Positions 23,092 through 35,202 of a DNA stretch of 64,000 bases are shown piece after piece; position 1 is the first letter of the stretch, and each line of letters begins with the position of its first letter. Below the pieces are notes generated by a model, which did not search any database, was not told the origin of the DNA, and was given only the letters and a program-made list of their open reading frames with translations. The stretch spans positions 17,617,915-17,681,914 of the forward strand of contig CM030842.1 in NCBI GenBank assembly GCA_018105865.1. Direction: 5' to 3'. This stretch comes from Metaphire vulgaris (taxonomy: Eukaryota > Annelida > Clitellata > Crassiclitellata > Megascolecidae). Made by a program: the position numbers and the translations under genes.

Positions 23092-25361
23092 ATGGTTTTG
23101 ACTGGATCATTCGTCGTTGCGTTTGTCATCCTGTTTTTCCAACGCGGTGAGTTACAATTATAGTTACAAACAGGTTCATTCATTCATTTATAACGCTTAT
23201 CCCGTAACAATAAAATTTAAACGCTTTAACTCGCTATATCGATTCCACAATTTAGATCAATTCAAGGCAGTTACGCGATACAATTTAGATTACTGTTACT
23301 GGACGTTTTTAATGAATAGATATATTCAATTGTGTTGTGTTTAGCTGCTGCTGCTGAAGAGTTCTGTCATAATAGCTGGGTTAATATCAGTTGCTCAAGA
23401 GACGAACATATTTACGTGGAAAGTGCAATCATTGGTCGATTGAACAACAGTAAGTGCTACAATCGAACTAATGATGAACAGGAGTGCAAAAGAAATATTC
23501 GAAATCAAATACAGTTACAATTTCTACGAAAAAACATCATTTCCATTTCAACGATTGATGCAAACTTTATCAAACTACAACCCACGTGTCTTGGAGGTCT
23601 TCCGTCTTCTTTTAGCATCACTCATCAGTGCAGAAGAGGTACAATGAAACCCAATTATTAATGTCAATTAATGAAAATAACAATTCAAGATGACATTCAT
23701 GACAAATTAATTACCAACGATTGATAATTAATAAAATCTCACTGAAGAATATTAACCTTAGAAATCAGATTTATAGCTCTATATTTCAAATTTCATCAAT
23801 TTACAAATGTCTGTTATTACGTAATTTGTCTTTTTTCCTTTGTTAGGAGTTGCTGATGCGAGAGTTTTAAGTGATTTATATTACAGGCATAGTTAAATAG
23901 ATCCAGTACTCTCGGCCATTATACTGCATTGGCAAATCATTACTTACGACTTTTCTAAAAGACAAGAGTCACGCACAATGAACAGTTATGATTGATGAGT
24001 GACAGTTTGTAAACAGGTGAAAATTGTTCAGACTATAAATTCTGATTTTAGGTTACTGGAACGACTCTTTAGAGTTCTGCGTAGATGACACGGTCACATT
24101 GGTTTGCTTAAAAGAAGAATCTCTGGTCATTGAAAGTGCATTCCTTGGTAGATATTATATCAGTCGATGCCATGTTCGCAACGAAAACGAAGCGTCATGC
24201 AAAGTTGATATCAAAATGGCATTGAAAGATCATTTTGGAGATAATAAGAGTATTTCCATTTCAATGGCAGATCCTTTCATTCGTGGTTTGACTTCAAATT
24301 GTCCGATTTCTCTTTCTTATTCTATGAAAGTTTCTTATCGATGCTCAAAAGGTATTCAATTACTCTGCCCCTCTGCTTATTAATAGTATCAAGATAATAA
24401 CGAATTAACCAGGTCACAGGTCAAACATCAGCTGGTTGACCCATGATTGCCTTATTTGAATGCGTAAGTAAGTAAGTAAATTAAATTTCTTTAGCGCTAC
24501 TTGCAAGCGATGCATCGACCTATTAACGATTGCTCAGCCCCTGGGTTAAATCCATGATCACGTGATCCGCAGTCCATGGCGATCTGTGAATCAAGACAGG
24601 AATGTGGCTGGAAAATGCTTCCACAGAGGAATGTATGTAGTAGGCATAATAAACCAGTGCAAGAAGATCATTCATAGCACGTACAATTAATACAGTAGAC
24701 CACATGTGTCATTTGAATAGCTTTGCAATTCTAACATCTTTGACATCGATTAACTATTCACGTGTGTAAGAAGTAGGTGTTCGTGTATGTACAGAAGGTG
24801 CAGATTCATCAAACGACAAAACCAACAATCCAGGATTAGATACACAGAAGATGTTGTACATTTTCATCGGACCCTCGCTCGTCTTTCTCCTTTCCATAGT
24901 TTCCGTTGCCTGTCTATTGCACAGACTGCAAAAGTCGACGCCTGGTAAAAATCAACAATAAGTCAATAATAGACCACAACCAAAAACAAAATCTCTTTCT
25001 TTAGCATTATTTACCTAAAAAGATTTAAACCCTAATTGTGTGGAATACGTTTAATAAACAGAAATTATAATTGAATTTAAACTCATTGGATAAATATATC
25101 TGCACTTAAGTTCAAGTATTTTATTTGCTGAAACCTTTCATATTGGAAGTGAGGGGATGTATTTCTTTACTTTCCGTTTCATAAAATGTCTCTTTCTACT
25201 TTAAAGGAGCAACAAGGGACAACGATCTCAGCGATTATCCAGACAGTCACCTTCGCCGTCCTCAGATGACGAGATGTCAGGAAGAATACGACCAAGAATA
25301 CAACGAATACGATTATCAAACATACGAAGATTACAGCGAAGTTAGGAACACAGGGCCCTGA
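23092..25361 (+). CDS. Two-SUEL-domain transmembrane receptor (SUEL A)
   Basis: Five exons, all phase 1: 23092-23146, 23345-23638, 24052-24351, 24795-24944 and 25207-25361; 317 residues. Exon 1 is a signal peptide (MVLTGSFVVAFVILFFQ). Exons 2 and 3 each encode one SUEL/rhamnose-binding-lectin-type domain. The first has ISC, VESAIIGR and ITHQC; the second has TLVC, IESAFLGRYYISRC and VSYRC. Both keep the E-S-A-x-x-G-R core in place of the usual A-x-Y-G-R. Exon 4 holds a linker and a transmembrane helix (IGPSLVFLLSIVSVACLL). Exon 5 is a tyrosine-rich tail containing EEYDQEYNEYDYQTYEDYSE and ending VRNTGP. The domain plan suggests a carbohydrate- or ligand-sensing surface receptor with a tyrosine-phosphorylatable tail (inferred). 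It is a paralogue of the gene at 28475-30158. Confidence 0.85.
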
Positions 25362-25399
25362 TGAGAATCCCTGCTCAAACTTCTTATCATGTATAATTT

Positions 25400-26000
25400 C
25401 CAAATGATTTGGTCTCCTGTAGATTTGGACTCATGATTTAAATATCGAGGGTTTATCGCCGTTCTCAATTGATGATCTGCTGTAAATGCTTGAGCAATTG
25501 ATTGATTTATGCGTATAATGAAGAGACTGATTTATCTAAAATGTCGTCATCAACATTTCAATTTATTTATCTGTTTTCCTATCGATCTATTCGAGAAAGA
25601 AATTTGAATATTTCGACGAATCTGATCAGATCAGACTGCCATATATGTTCTTTATAGAATTATTCATTCTTGTAAGCAGATGATACACAGGATATGATAA
25701 CGAATATATTGATGATTTTCCACATTTTCCTTCTCTAATCTATTTAACTATTTCGATTCCTTTCTTTATCTCTCGTCCACCAAATGTCGCAGTCAATGTA
25801 AAGTACCGTTCAATTATGAGTACGCAATCCAAGATTCTGATTACAAGTACTGTGTATTGTTTGACTTCACCTCAATTTAGTCAAAACACATCTCAAACTC
25901 AGTTAAAATTTTCAATACAGGTCGAACCTGCATGATAATATAACTATATAATGTAGCAATAGAATACGAAATAGTAATAGTATAGTGTTGATATTAATAG
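25400..26000. other. 3' flank of SUEL A and intergenic DNA
   Basis: AT-rich; no exon seen. Confidence 0.5.
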
Positions 26001-26009
26001 ACTCAGAAC

Positions 26010-26220
26010 CAGGGGCGGTTCCAGTTGGGAATGAGGGGGGATACCCAAATAGCTTTTTTTGCTTGTCAGCCTTTTCGGGAAAGGTTTATTTACATTCATT
26101 TACTGGCCATCATTGTTTTGCTTGTTGCGTTGCTTGTCTCTGGATTTCGTCGCATTCCCGTCAACTTCCTAGAAATTGCATCCCCCCCCCTCCGACCAAG
26201 AATTCTTGGAACCGCCACTG
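26010..26220. mobile_element. hAT-type MITE, 211 bp
   Basis: Ends CAGGGGCGGTTCCAG and CTTGGAACCGCCACTG are inverted repeats. Flanking 8-bp copies CTCAGAAC and CTCAGAGC match at 7 of 8 positions, the hAT target duplication length. It carries the internal TTTTTTGCTTGTCAG motif. Confidence 0.8.
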
Positions 26221-26442
26221 CTCAGAGCGGTCGTAGCAACGTGTTTGAAATCTTAGATCTGTTGAGACTGACGATGAGTATTTAAGCGCATGTATTGGAC
26301 TAATTATTCGGAATGGACATTTAGCGTTGTAAGCTGTATTTCGTTAATTGGTCATCACTTTATGTCTTCTTTCGAAAACAATGAAACAATCCAGATATCT
26401 TTACATACGTTTTAGGTTTTCATTGCCGTTGTCATTTTGCTT

Positions 26443-26445
<3 letters not shown>

Positions 26446-26516
<71 letters not shown>
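26446..26516. repeat. (AC)n(AT)n compound microsatellite
   Basis: ACAC run followed by ATAT run, just upstream of the SINE. Confidence 0.95.
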
Positions 26517-26518
<2 letters not shown>

Positions 26519-26553
26519 TGTGTTTGGTTTAGATGTTATACATATATAATTAG

Positions 26554-26845
26554 GGGAGAAAGATGGCAGAATGGTAAGACGCTAGGGAGGCAGGCTGACT
26601 GGGCATGGATTCTGATCCCACTGGGGAAATAGACTCAGCCTTCATTCGCCAGATGGCGCTGGCAACTGAGTAGCTATTTAACCGCGAAATAAACAGGCGC
26701 TCTACATGAAAACGGTGACCCGGTTTCGTGTAACTTGCACAGTCGTTGCGTGAGGACCTTGAAACGGAGCTCAGCGCTGCTCTAGGAGCCTTCAGGTTAG
26801 CCTTGAGTGCTCGGGAGCAAACTTACTCTAATCTTTTATAGGCCG
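26554..26845 (+). mobile_element. tRNA-derived SINE, 292 bp
   Basis: Starts GGGAGAAAGATGGCAGAATGG, with an A-box-like GATGGCAGAATGGTAAGACG and a B-box-like GGATTCTGATCCC at tRNA-like spacing. It is flanked by perfect 12-bp direct repeats ATATATAATTAG (26542-26553 and 26846-26857), the signature of LINE-mediated insertion. The body after the tRNA-like head was not matched to any family. Confidence 0.75.
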
Positions 26846-26857
26846 ATATATAATTAG

Positions 26858-27132
26858 CACTCAGATGTCTGTCTGGCGCCTAATACGCTCTTATGTTATC
26901 TATTTTAACGTGACATGTCTACTTCCTCTTTCAGTCAGATTTTCGTTTTTGGCTTTATGTTCAAAGTATCGAATATTCACGTGATCATCGGATTAAGAGA
27001 CTTCAAGATAAAAGGTCGTTTCTAGGCAGAACGAAAAGCGTTTTATCTGCACAATGCACAATGTAGATTGGTGAATTATTTTAAAGACAACAGTCAAGGT
27101 CTTCTTTCTACGTTGTTGCTCTCCCTAATGGC

Positions 27133-27213
<81 letters not shown>

Positions 27214-27573
27214 AAGATGACGCCTGACATTGCGCCCTTGAGTTCTTCTTTTTCTTCCGATCAGCGAGAAAGGCCAACAGGTGGTTTCCGTGCTTAGATG
27301 CCAAAGATGGACAATTGGAAATGATAATAAAACTTCTAAATTTGTTCCGTTATTATTTCACTTCTTCATTTTAAAAGACGTTTTCATTTTATGTTATTCT
27401 TTTGGTCGTCTATCAAAAGTGAAATGCTAAGAGGCGATCACACTGAGACAATGTTAAAGAGTAGAAACAGTGCAATGAGTCAGCACTTTGCCTCAATTGC
27501 CGCAATTATATTATAAGCACATGCTTTGATTTCATTTTATATCCTCTCTCTCTTTCTCTTTCTCTTTCTCTCT

Positions 27574-27619
<46 letters not shown>

Positions 27620-28470
27620 ATATCTATCTATCTATATCTACATACCTATCTATCTTTCTATTCACATTTCTTCTAAACATTGTCACGTGACTTCGATTTC
27701 AAATGCTGATGAAAATTATGGCGACAACACAACGTTCTCTATTATTAGCATAGCCACGAGGGGTACGGATGGGAGGGGGTCGATCCCTATTCTGGTTGGG
27801 GGTTGGGACCAGTCGTGGGATAAAAGTGATGAGAAGCTTTTATCTGATGATGGGGTGGGGGTGATTGGCTGTAAGCATGTTGTCATGCATTCTGCATTGC
27901 TGGTCCAGAGTAGAAACAGTGCAATGTACAAAATAAAACTGAAATTGTTTAGGCTCAGAGGAGTGAGGTGTCCCCAGGCCGCATTGAGAGAGAAACAGAG
28001 ACAGACAGACAGAGAGAGACAGAGAGAGAGAGACACAGAGAGAGAGACAGAGAGAGACACAGAGAGACAGAGAGCTCCCTTGTCTGATCGGGATCGATTG
28101 GACATCTTGTTAGGAGCTGTGCTTTTAGGTCGATACACATCATATACATGCATGGCATATGTTAACTGGAAGACGGGGTTACAATGCTTTCGCTTTTATG
28201 TGCGTATATAGTCATTGTGTCAGCTTTCGTATTTAGGCAAACGCTCGGTTTCTCTCCTCTGCTAATAATTACAGTTTCGTTTTGAGCTGTTCTTTCCACT
28301 GGGCATCAGATGACTGCACAAGAGGCAACGTCAATCGTTGACTGGATTTCAGTTGATTCGATAATTGCCGATTCTATTTTTGACGTTAGAATAGAAGAGA
28401 TGCAATTTGTGAAAAAGTGTCTCTGTATTCGAAGATTCGAGTGAACAGTTAATGCTTATTCTTCGGTGGC
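26858..28470. other. Intergenic stretch with purine and pyrimidine repeats
   Basis: Holds (GA)n at 27133-27207, (CT)n(AT)n at 27543-27618 and an AGAC/AGAG tract at 27990-28073. Long open frames over the last tract are repeat artefacts. No gene recognised. Confidence 0.55.
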
Positions 28471-28474
28471 AGCC

Positions 28475-30158
28475 ATGCGCGGTAGACTATACGGTTCAGT
28501 GCTCATGCTATTCGGTCTGTTTCGTCTGATAAAAGGTAGGAAGACAATAGTCCTTCTGTATCTTGCATTGCTTTTATTTATCAGTTTTTGATAGCGAACT
28601 AGTAGAAACTCTTTAAAAGCAAAATGTCTGCGTTTGACAATCGAAATTTTGCCTCTCACAGCCAGAGTAACCAAACTTAAATGGTCTTAGTTTTCGTCCG
28701 TCCAGGGTCAGATGATGAAACCATTTTGTTTGCTCTGATCGCATTTCTAACATCAGCTTTGTTGTTTCCGTTGGATCGAAGTCCTTCAAATAGAAGAAGT
28801 CTGCATCGGTGATACTTTCAAAGCCGAATGCAATTCGTCGATTTCAATCGACAGCGCCCTCTTCGGTCGAATGAAGGCGAGCAGATGCACCGCCAACCGA
28901 AGCAGCAGTCTAGGCTGTTCCGTCGACGTTCAACCGACTGTCAGAGAACATTGCGACGGCAGAAGAGAGTGCAGCATTCCACTTGTCTCCGACGATCAAT
29001 TTGACGACTCATCGTGTGAAAGGAGCTTACCTCCATATCTGGAAGTTCGCTACACATGCACCGATGCCAACACTGTGCATAATGGTCGGTTCTTATATAT
29101 GCTATAAGTTTCTATTTTCTTATTAATTTGAATTTATATAAACTCTGTTTTTGCACAAATGCATGGGTTCACGTGTTAAGCAGCGCTTTCGGAATTGGAC
29201 GCGACCTGTTGCTGATCTTCATTAAATCGCTCGCTTCTTTGGTTCTTCCTGATTTTGCGAACTTTGGTTTCATCATAGTACAGTGGCTTATTAGCAAGTC
29301 TACTGGTCGTCATGTGTTCGCGGTTCAAACTTCAACCTCCGACCTCTGACCTAGTGGTTTCGGCTGAGAATTAGTCTGCGAGCATAAATTCAGTCGAAGG
29401 AATAGAAAACATTTCTAGCGATGATTGATTCCCTGTTTGTATTGTTTATTCGAATGAGTCAGAATCGAACGCCTCTCCTTTCCACGGCAGACTATTCTAT
29501 GCACTCCTTGGTCCAGTGGTTGTCATTTTCGTTTCAATGGCTGCTCTTGTCTGGTTACTACTGCGTTTCAGAAGTCGAATAAGGCTCAAAGGTGAGCTAC
29601 GAATAATTCATAATCCTTCGCATTTACTTACTTATAAACTGTCAAACCGAAGTTGGACAATAATTATTGAGACGTAAAACAATAATAATAAGCAAATGAC
29701 AGTAGAACTTCGATAAAACGGACTCAGTTACAACGCATCCTCGGTTACGACGTATCGCAATGTACCGTAGTCTCCGTGTGATGCGCTATCAGGCTACCGT
29801 ATTACGTACTCAATTGTACAAAGTACAGACCCGCTAAGTACGTCGCAACGAAGTTCTACTGTATTATTTTTTACTAGGTATTTTATATTGATTCTGGTCA
29901 ATTTTTGCTGTAAATATTTTAATCTTTGTATCTTTTCTTGTTGATGAGAAAACTTTCGGTTGTTTAGAAAGCGAAAATGAGACAGAATGTGTTGGAAATT
30001 CAGTCGCTATCGCCAGCAATCTGCATCAGTCGGACAATTGCATCTTTCAGAACGACTTCTATAACGCCTGCACTGACTCCTACGAAGAATACGGCGACCA
30101 GAAGAAGTTCCCTGTTGAGGACGACACGTATGACGAAATAAGAGAGATGGGACCTTAG
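28475..30158 (+). CDS. SUEL-domain transmembrane receptor (SUEL B)
   Basis: Four phase 1 exons: 28475-28535, 28782-29084, 29463-29591 and 29968-30158; 227 residues. Exon 1 is a signal peptide (MRGRLYGSVLMLFGLFRLIK). Exon 2 is a well-conserved SUEL/rhamnose-binding-lectin domain: VCIGDTF, AECNSSISIDSALFGR, LGCSVDV, HCDGRRECSIP and SCERSLPPYLEVRYTC, with eight cysteines. Exon 3 supplies a transmembrane helix (LLGPVVVIFVSMAALVWLLL) followed by basic residues. Exon 4 is a tail with tyrosines in DSYEEYGD and DDTYDEIREMGP at the very C-terminus. It resembles SUEL A in exon plan and in ending with a Y-x-x-V/I-R-x-x-G-P motif, so the two are tandem paralogues with two and one lectin domains. Ligand and partners are unknown. 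Confidence 0.87.
29700..29861. mobile_element. Pogo/mariner-like MITE, 162 bp
   Basis: Inverted ends CAGTAGAACTTCG ... CGAAGTTCTACTG, in the last intron of SUEL B. The right flank is TA; the left flank is GA, so the TA duplication has decayed. Confidence 0.65.
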
Positions 30159-30471
30159 AAATAATAATTTCTAAGTCGCCCGCTCTTCGTGGCGTTGTAA
30201 AAGTAAAGGTCTTGTTCGCTTGTAATGTTGCATTAACTGAACCGTTAGAAAAGAATTGAAGAATCAAATACAATAGCATATTATAGCAATTAGAGTGTCT
30301 TTCACTTGGTTTCCAGTCGCTCATCATAATCCATCTCTGGCCAATGATGGTGTATCTGGATGATATGGCGCAATGTAGATTCGAAAGGCATTGTGGTACA
30401 TCCTGCGCTCAGCGATTGGTGGATTGGCCGCCTCTTAACGCATTAGTTTAACGCGAGTCATAGACGGTTAT

Positions 30472-30645
30472 CAGGGCGTAGCAACGGGGGTGTATCGGTA
30501 TATACCCCCAAATCAAACTACCTTAAAACTTTTAATGTGTTTGTTAAGATTTTCAAAGTTTTTAAAGATTTATACTCCCCCAATGACATCACCCCCACAC
30601 ACACACACATACACACACCCAATCAAATTCCTAGCTACGCCCCTG
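30472..30645. mobile_element. hAT-type MITE, 174 bp, perfect 8-bp target duplication
   Basis: Ends CAGGGCGTAGCAACGG and TAGCTACGCCCCTG. Flanked by ACGGTTAT on both sides (30464-30471 and 30646-30653), an exact 8-bp duplication. It includes a short (CA)n run. The perfect duplication suggests a relatively young insertion. Confidence 0.88.
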
Positions 30646-31219
30646 ACGGTTATAGCGCTAGGAAACTGTGCATAAGGTCGTCACACAAGAGGGGTTGAAT
30701 TATTTCTCAGTAGACAGAAGAACCTGTCTCGTTCGTTGAACTCTGGTGGTCTTCGTTGGACGGGATTTTATTCAATTTGCTACTAAGCTAGTGACTGATG
30801 CATTGAGTGGCTAAGAGAGTAGCAGCTGCAGTTCAAACATCATTATAATATTGTCGTGTTATTTTTACTTTCTCTTTCCTAACAAATCATTGTTTTTTTG
30901 ATAAGATAATTAGAATAATTTGTTAGTAATAGAATTGTATCTGTTAACAAGGACATCGGAGGCCAGCTAAGTCCATTGCCATCGATGCAACAACTGACAA
31001 TTGGACATTCGTTATGACGGCAAACGACGATTGGTCTGTGGCCTCAGTAGTCGTCACTCGTCAGACATATTGCGTTGATTAAAACTCCCCTAAAGACGCC
31101 TCAACAGATTAATAATTAAAGGACATGTTGGATTCTCACTGAGGGGGGAGAGGGCCGAAGCGTCCTCGCAAAAGGAGGGTTTATCTCTCAAATCTCCCGA
31201 CAAATTGAACATTAGACGT

Positions 31220-31513
31220 CAGTGGCGTAGCCAGGATTTTCCGAAGGAGGATTATGGTTCCCATTAATTATTCCCAACTTCGGAAAATTCTGACAAGCAA
31301 AAAAGGTCGTCAGTTATTATTATGCTTTGATAATTGAAATATACAGGTATATGGGCGACTGCGTACACGGTATATATATATATAGCGATCGCAATAAAAA
31401 AATTGGCCACCAAGGGGGTTCAACCCCCTTACCCCCCACCCAAACTCCCTCTTCCGTACACTGCGAACAGCCAAGGGGAGTTTAACCTCAACCCGCCCTT
31501 GGCTACGCCACTG
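31220..31513. mobile_element. hAT-type MITE, 294 bp
   Basis: Ends CAGTGGCGTAGCCAGG and TTGGCTACGCCACTG are inverted repeats. Flanks TTAGACGT and TTAGGCGC match at 6 of 8. It carries the internal CTGACAAGCAAAAAAGG motif at about 31290. Confidence 0.8.
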
Positions 31514-31596
31514 TTAGGCGCTCATCGCTAAACAAGGAAAAAGCCTTCTGTCTAACTATCTTAACTGCTTCGAACTGCTTCGAGCAAACAATGAAC

Positions 31597-31690
31597 CAGT
31601 GGCGTAGCCAAAGAGGGATTGGGGTTAAAACCCCTTGGCTGTTCTCAGCGTAGCCAAGGGGGAATTTGAGAGGTTAAAACCCCCTTTGGT
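31597..31690. mobile_element. hAT-type MITE fragment
   Basis: Begins CAGTGGCGTAGCCAAAGAGG like the neighbouring element, and contains a second internal GCGTAGCCAAGGGGG. No right end found. Confidence 0.55.
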
Positions 31691-31802
31691 TGTTCAACTA
31701 ATTTTTTATTGCTGCGTATATAGTTCTACGGGCTCATATATACCTATATAATATAATGGTTGGTTGACGAACTTTTGGTTTTCACGATTTTTTCAGTGAT
31801 GG

Positions 31803-31971
<169 letters not shown>

Positions 31972-32540
31972 GTTGATTTAAATACTTTGTATTTAAATAC
32001 TATTTAAATACTTTCTATTTAATTTAAATATTTATACCAAAATGAAGTATTTAAATAGTATTTAAATCATAGAGTATTTAGATGTATTTTTTGGATTTAT
32101 TGCAATTTTCATAATTATAACGTTTCTTATAGACTGTTCATTTTTACATTTTCTTTACTGATGGTTTTAGACAGTTGAACAGTTAAGAGGTCCATTGACA
32201 TTGTTAGAAATAATATTTCCCTGAACCATCAAATACATATCAAGTATTTTTAAAAATTTAAACCTTATTTGCCAGTATTTAAATACTTACGCTATTTAAA
32301 TACACTGAGCAAGTATTTATGAAAGTATTTACATTTGGTTTTGATTTTCAGTTGGAACATCTAAAATCGATTCAGTTCGAAATAATTCCTGAAATGATTA
32401 AATAATCAGAATGAATTCTGTCGCTTTGGCTTCTGATTACTTTTGAGCGTTTGAGATGTTTTAAAATCTCCTACGCGAATATTCGCCAGAGGGAGAAGGA
32501 GGCGGCGGAAATTAACCTCTCTTCTGTGAATGCGTTGAAT

Positions 32541-32809
32541 CAGTGGCGTAGCGAGCACTCGTGCCGCCCATGGCTCCCGGCAAAAATGCCACCCCAATTT
32601 CACTCTTATTACACCTGACAAGCAAAAAAGCCCTTCGCCGATAAATAATTTTTTACATTTGCCGCCCCTTCAAAATGTTGCCGCCCCTTCGACAAAACTC
32701 CTCGACAACCCGACAAGCAAAAATGGTCGCTTCCAAAATTTTCCGCCCCCATCATGTGTGCCGCCCGTGGCTAAAGCCATAGTAGCCATTGGGACGCTAT
32801 ATGTCTCTG
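32541..32809. mobile_element. hAT-type MITE, 269 bp, perfect target duplication
   Basis: Left end CAGTGGCGTAGCGAGC. Flanked by CGTTGAAT on both sides (32533-32540 and 32810-32817). The right end is diverged. Two internal copies of the ACAAGCAAAAA motif lie at about 32620 and 32715. The right target copy lies about 20 bases before the candidate acceptor at 32837. Confidence 0.75.
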
Positions 32810-33162
32810 CGTTGAATGTGGCTTTGCCCTTGCAGAAGCGGAAGACGTGAGGCGCGTAATTCGTCCATCAGAAGTGAAATAATTGAGTCTCGTTCGGTGA
32901 TTTTGCGATCGGTTTCTTGAGACAGAATTAACTGACTTTGATGTTTGTTGACCAATCAGTTGAATGGTCAATGGGAGTTCAGTGAAATCTTCAGGAAAAA
33001 ACTAATCACAATATTCGATTTCAACATTCGACAAATCAGTCGATTACTCATATTATATGTATTTTAATGCCATTGAACAGAAACAGCGGACGAAGCTCCA
33101 CATCTCATCGGGTTCACTCAAATTTCCAAAATGTGTCCTAGGGATCATCCATATGTGACGCT

Positions 33163-33359
33163 CAGTGACGTACCCAAAGAGGCGAGGGGCCTGTCCGACC
33201 CCCTTGTATTTAGACACTTCACTATTTATTCTATTTAAGAATTTTGACTGCGTTTACTGATGAGCAAATCACAACAACGAAGGGTTGAGACTTGGGGCGG
33301 AGGAGGGGGAGGGGGAGCTATGACAACGTCCCGGCGACAAAATGCCAGGTAGGCCACTG
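33163..33359. mobile_element. hAT-type MITE, about 197 bp
   Basis: Left end CAGTGACGTACCCAAAG, right end CAGGTAGGCCACTG. GTGACGC is repeated at both flanks with a one-base offset. It sits inside an open frame that follows the acceptor at 33080. Confidence 0.6.
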
Positions 33360-33892
33360 GGTGACGCCATCGCGACATCTGTCTCTGTTGAGAAGAGTAT
33401 CATTCTACATTCGAAGTCTTCGTTTCTAGAGAGACTGTCCTAATTCTTGTTTGCGTTTGTTTGCATCTGTCAGCGCTGTTGTTGTTGTGCAAATCCTGTT
33501 CTGTTTCCTGGTGTGTGGCCATTGTTGCTTTTCTTTTCTTTGTTGATTTGCGCATCCAATAAAGTATTTTTTATATCCAACTGAAATTAACACGATTTTG
33601 TCAGACAGTGCGACATTAGTCTTAACGTTAGCTTTATATTAATGCATCTGTATTACGAGGCATTCGATCGAAATCTTTCTCAGCTGACGACGAATGAGTT
33701 AAATGACTTCTATCGTCAAACAGTGAATGGTCCGAGAATTCTTCGGAGAAAGGAATCAAAGGATTAATCGAGGACCATTTGACCGTCAATTCTTTGTAAG
33801 TCAAAAGATTATTGAGTGTTTTAAGCTTTGGCAAATATTCAAATATATCACGTGACTCTGAACAGCAAAGACTGCGCAACAAAACTGTAAAG

Positions 33893-33944
33893 ATGGCGTC
33901 TGACAGCAACGCATGCTCAGCTCTCGATCTATTTATTATTCATG
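33893..33944 (+). CDS. Candidate first exon of the Ig C receptor
   Basis: An ATG opening MASDSNACSALDLFIIHG, ending in phase 1 at a GTGAAA donor. The phase fits the downstream exons and the MAS- start resembles the neighbouring receptor, but the hydrophobic core is short for a signal peptide. Confidence 0.3.
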
Positions 33945-34080
33945 GTGAAATATACAAATAGTGTAAATCTTTATCAGAAATTTTCCTATTATAGAGTTTC
34001 TGGATATTTCCCTCTCGCTGTCTGTTCAGCGTCCAGCTTCTGTTTCATTTAGACGACGAATACATCTGTCGCCTCCTCTA

Positions 34081-34091
34081 CAGAAAGAGAA

Positions 34092-34148
<57 letters not shown>

Positions 34149-34160
34149 ACGAAAGAGAGA
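34081..34160. repeat. (GA)n microsatellite
   Basis: GA/GAAA purine run. Confidence 0.95.
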
Positions 34161-34255
34161 GTGTGTGAAGCTGAAATAGACAGTAAATATATCAACTAAC
34201 GGATCTGTTGACTTGATTACTTTTATGTTTATATTGAACACGGGAGACAGATTTA

Positions 34256-34490
34256 GTTGTCGGTTGGCAAATCAATTAAATAGCAAATATTCCAATAGAG
34301 GGCGCATTTTAGAATGGCTGACTTTGAGTTTTTATCCAACTGATGGCTGTCTGCGCGTGAATGACTCTCTTAAGACGAGAATGTCAGAGTTCTATGTCGT
34401 TGTCAGAGTTTCCATTGCCAATGAGTGGCGGCTGATGCCCCCCACCCACCCCCCCTTCCGGCGGCAAATCGAAAGGAAACACACGCCCTA
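34256..34490 (+). CDS. Possible Ig-like exon fragment of Ig C
   Basis: After an AG at about 34255 the frame reads RFSCRLANQL, then RILEWLTLSFYPTDGC and SEFYVVVRVS, a pattern like Ig strands B, C and E. The second core cysteine of strand F is missing and no good donor was found, so this may be a decayed exon. Confidence 0.3.
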
Positions 34491-35202
34491 GCATCAATGT
34501 TGACGCTTGGTGGCCAAACTTGTTTTTAATGACGACTGACTCATTTACTTTTCATTTCTCTATTTAATCATTGGACGAAGCTTATAGCGAAGACTACTCT
34601 ATGCAAACGAAACTGCTGCTGTGTTATCCTGTATCAAAAGTTTAACTGACCAGCGACCGAAGAGAAGAGAGAGGACTTTCCTAGAGATCGACTGAGCATT
34701 TGAAAAGCATTTCTTTTAGCATTATTATTATTATATTTATATTTGGACATCTCTGAATCGCAAATCAACTGAGATGCGTTTGAACTTTTCAGAGGGATTT
34801 AAATTCGGAATATTCGATTGATTGAGTCCGAGAAGAGCGCGTCGTGTGATATGTGAATCTCTTTTGGAGCCATTGACTGAGTCGATGTCCGTTGACTCTA
34901 ATTGCTCCAAGCGATTCCAGAGAGTTTGACCAATTGACGAATCCTCCCCCAACAGTCTCTATGTTGTCATGATCAAATGATTCAATTGGAATCCATCCAA
35001 CTAATCAACAATGACAACGAATATACCATCGTACACAGTATGTCTACTACTACAGGTTATTAAGAGTCTGTTATCTTAATTATCTTACACTGAAAATCAA
35101 TGTAAAACTGCGATGCAAAAGATTGAAAAAGTCTTAAATAAAACTGTCCATCATTGATACTTTTAGTTGATGTTTTTTTGCTGATCTGTTTGATTGTTAT
35201 AG

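Noticed and set aside
27687..28211. 174-codon plus-strand and 145-codon minus-strand frames
   Set aside because: Both are kept open by the AGAC/AGAG repeat; the flanks show no domain or splice signals.
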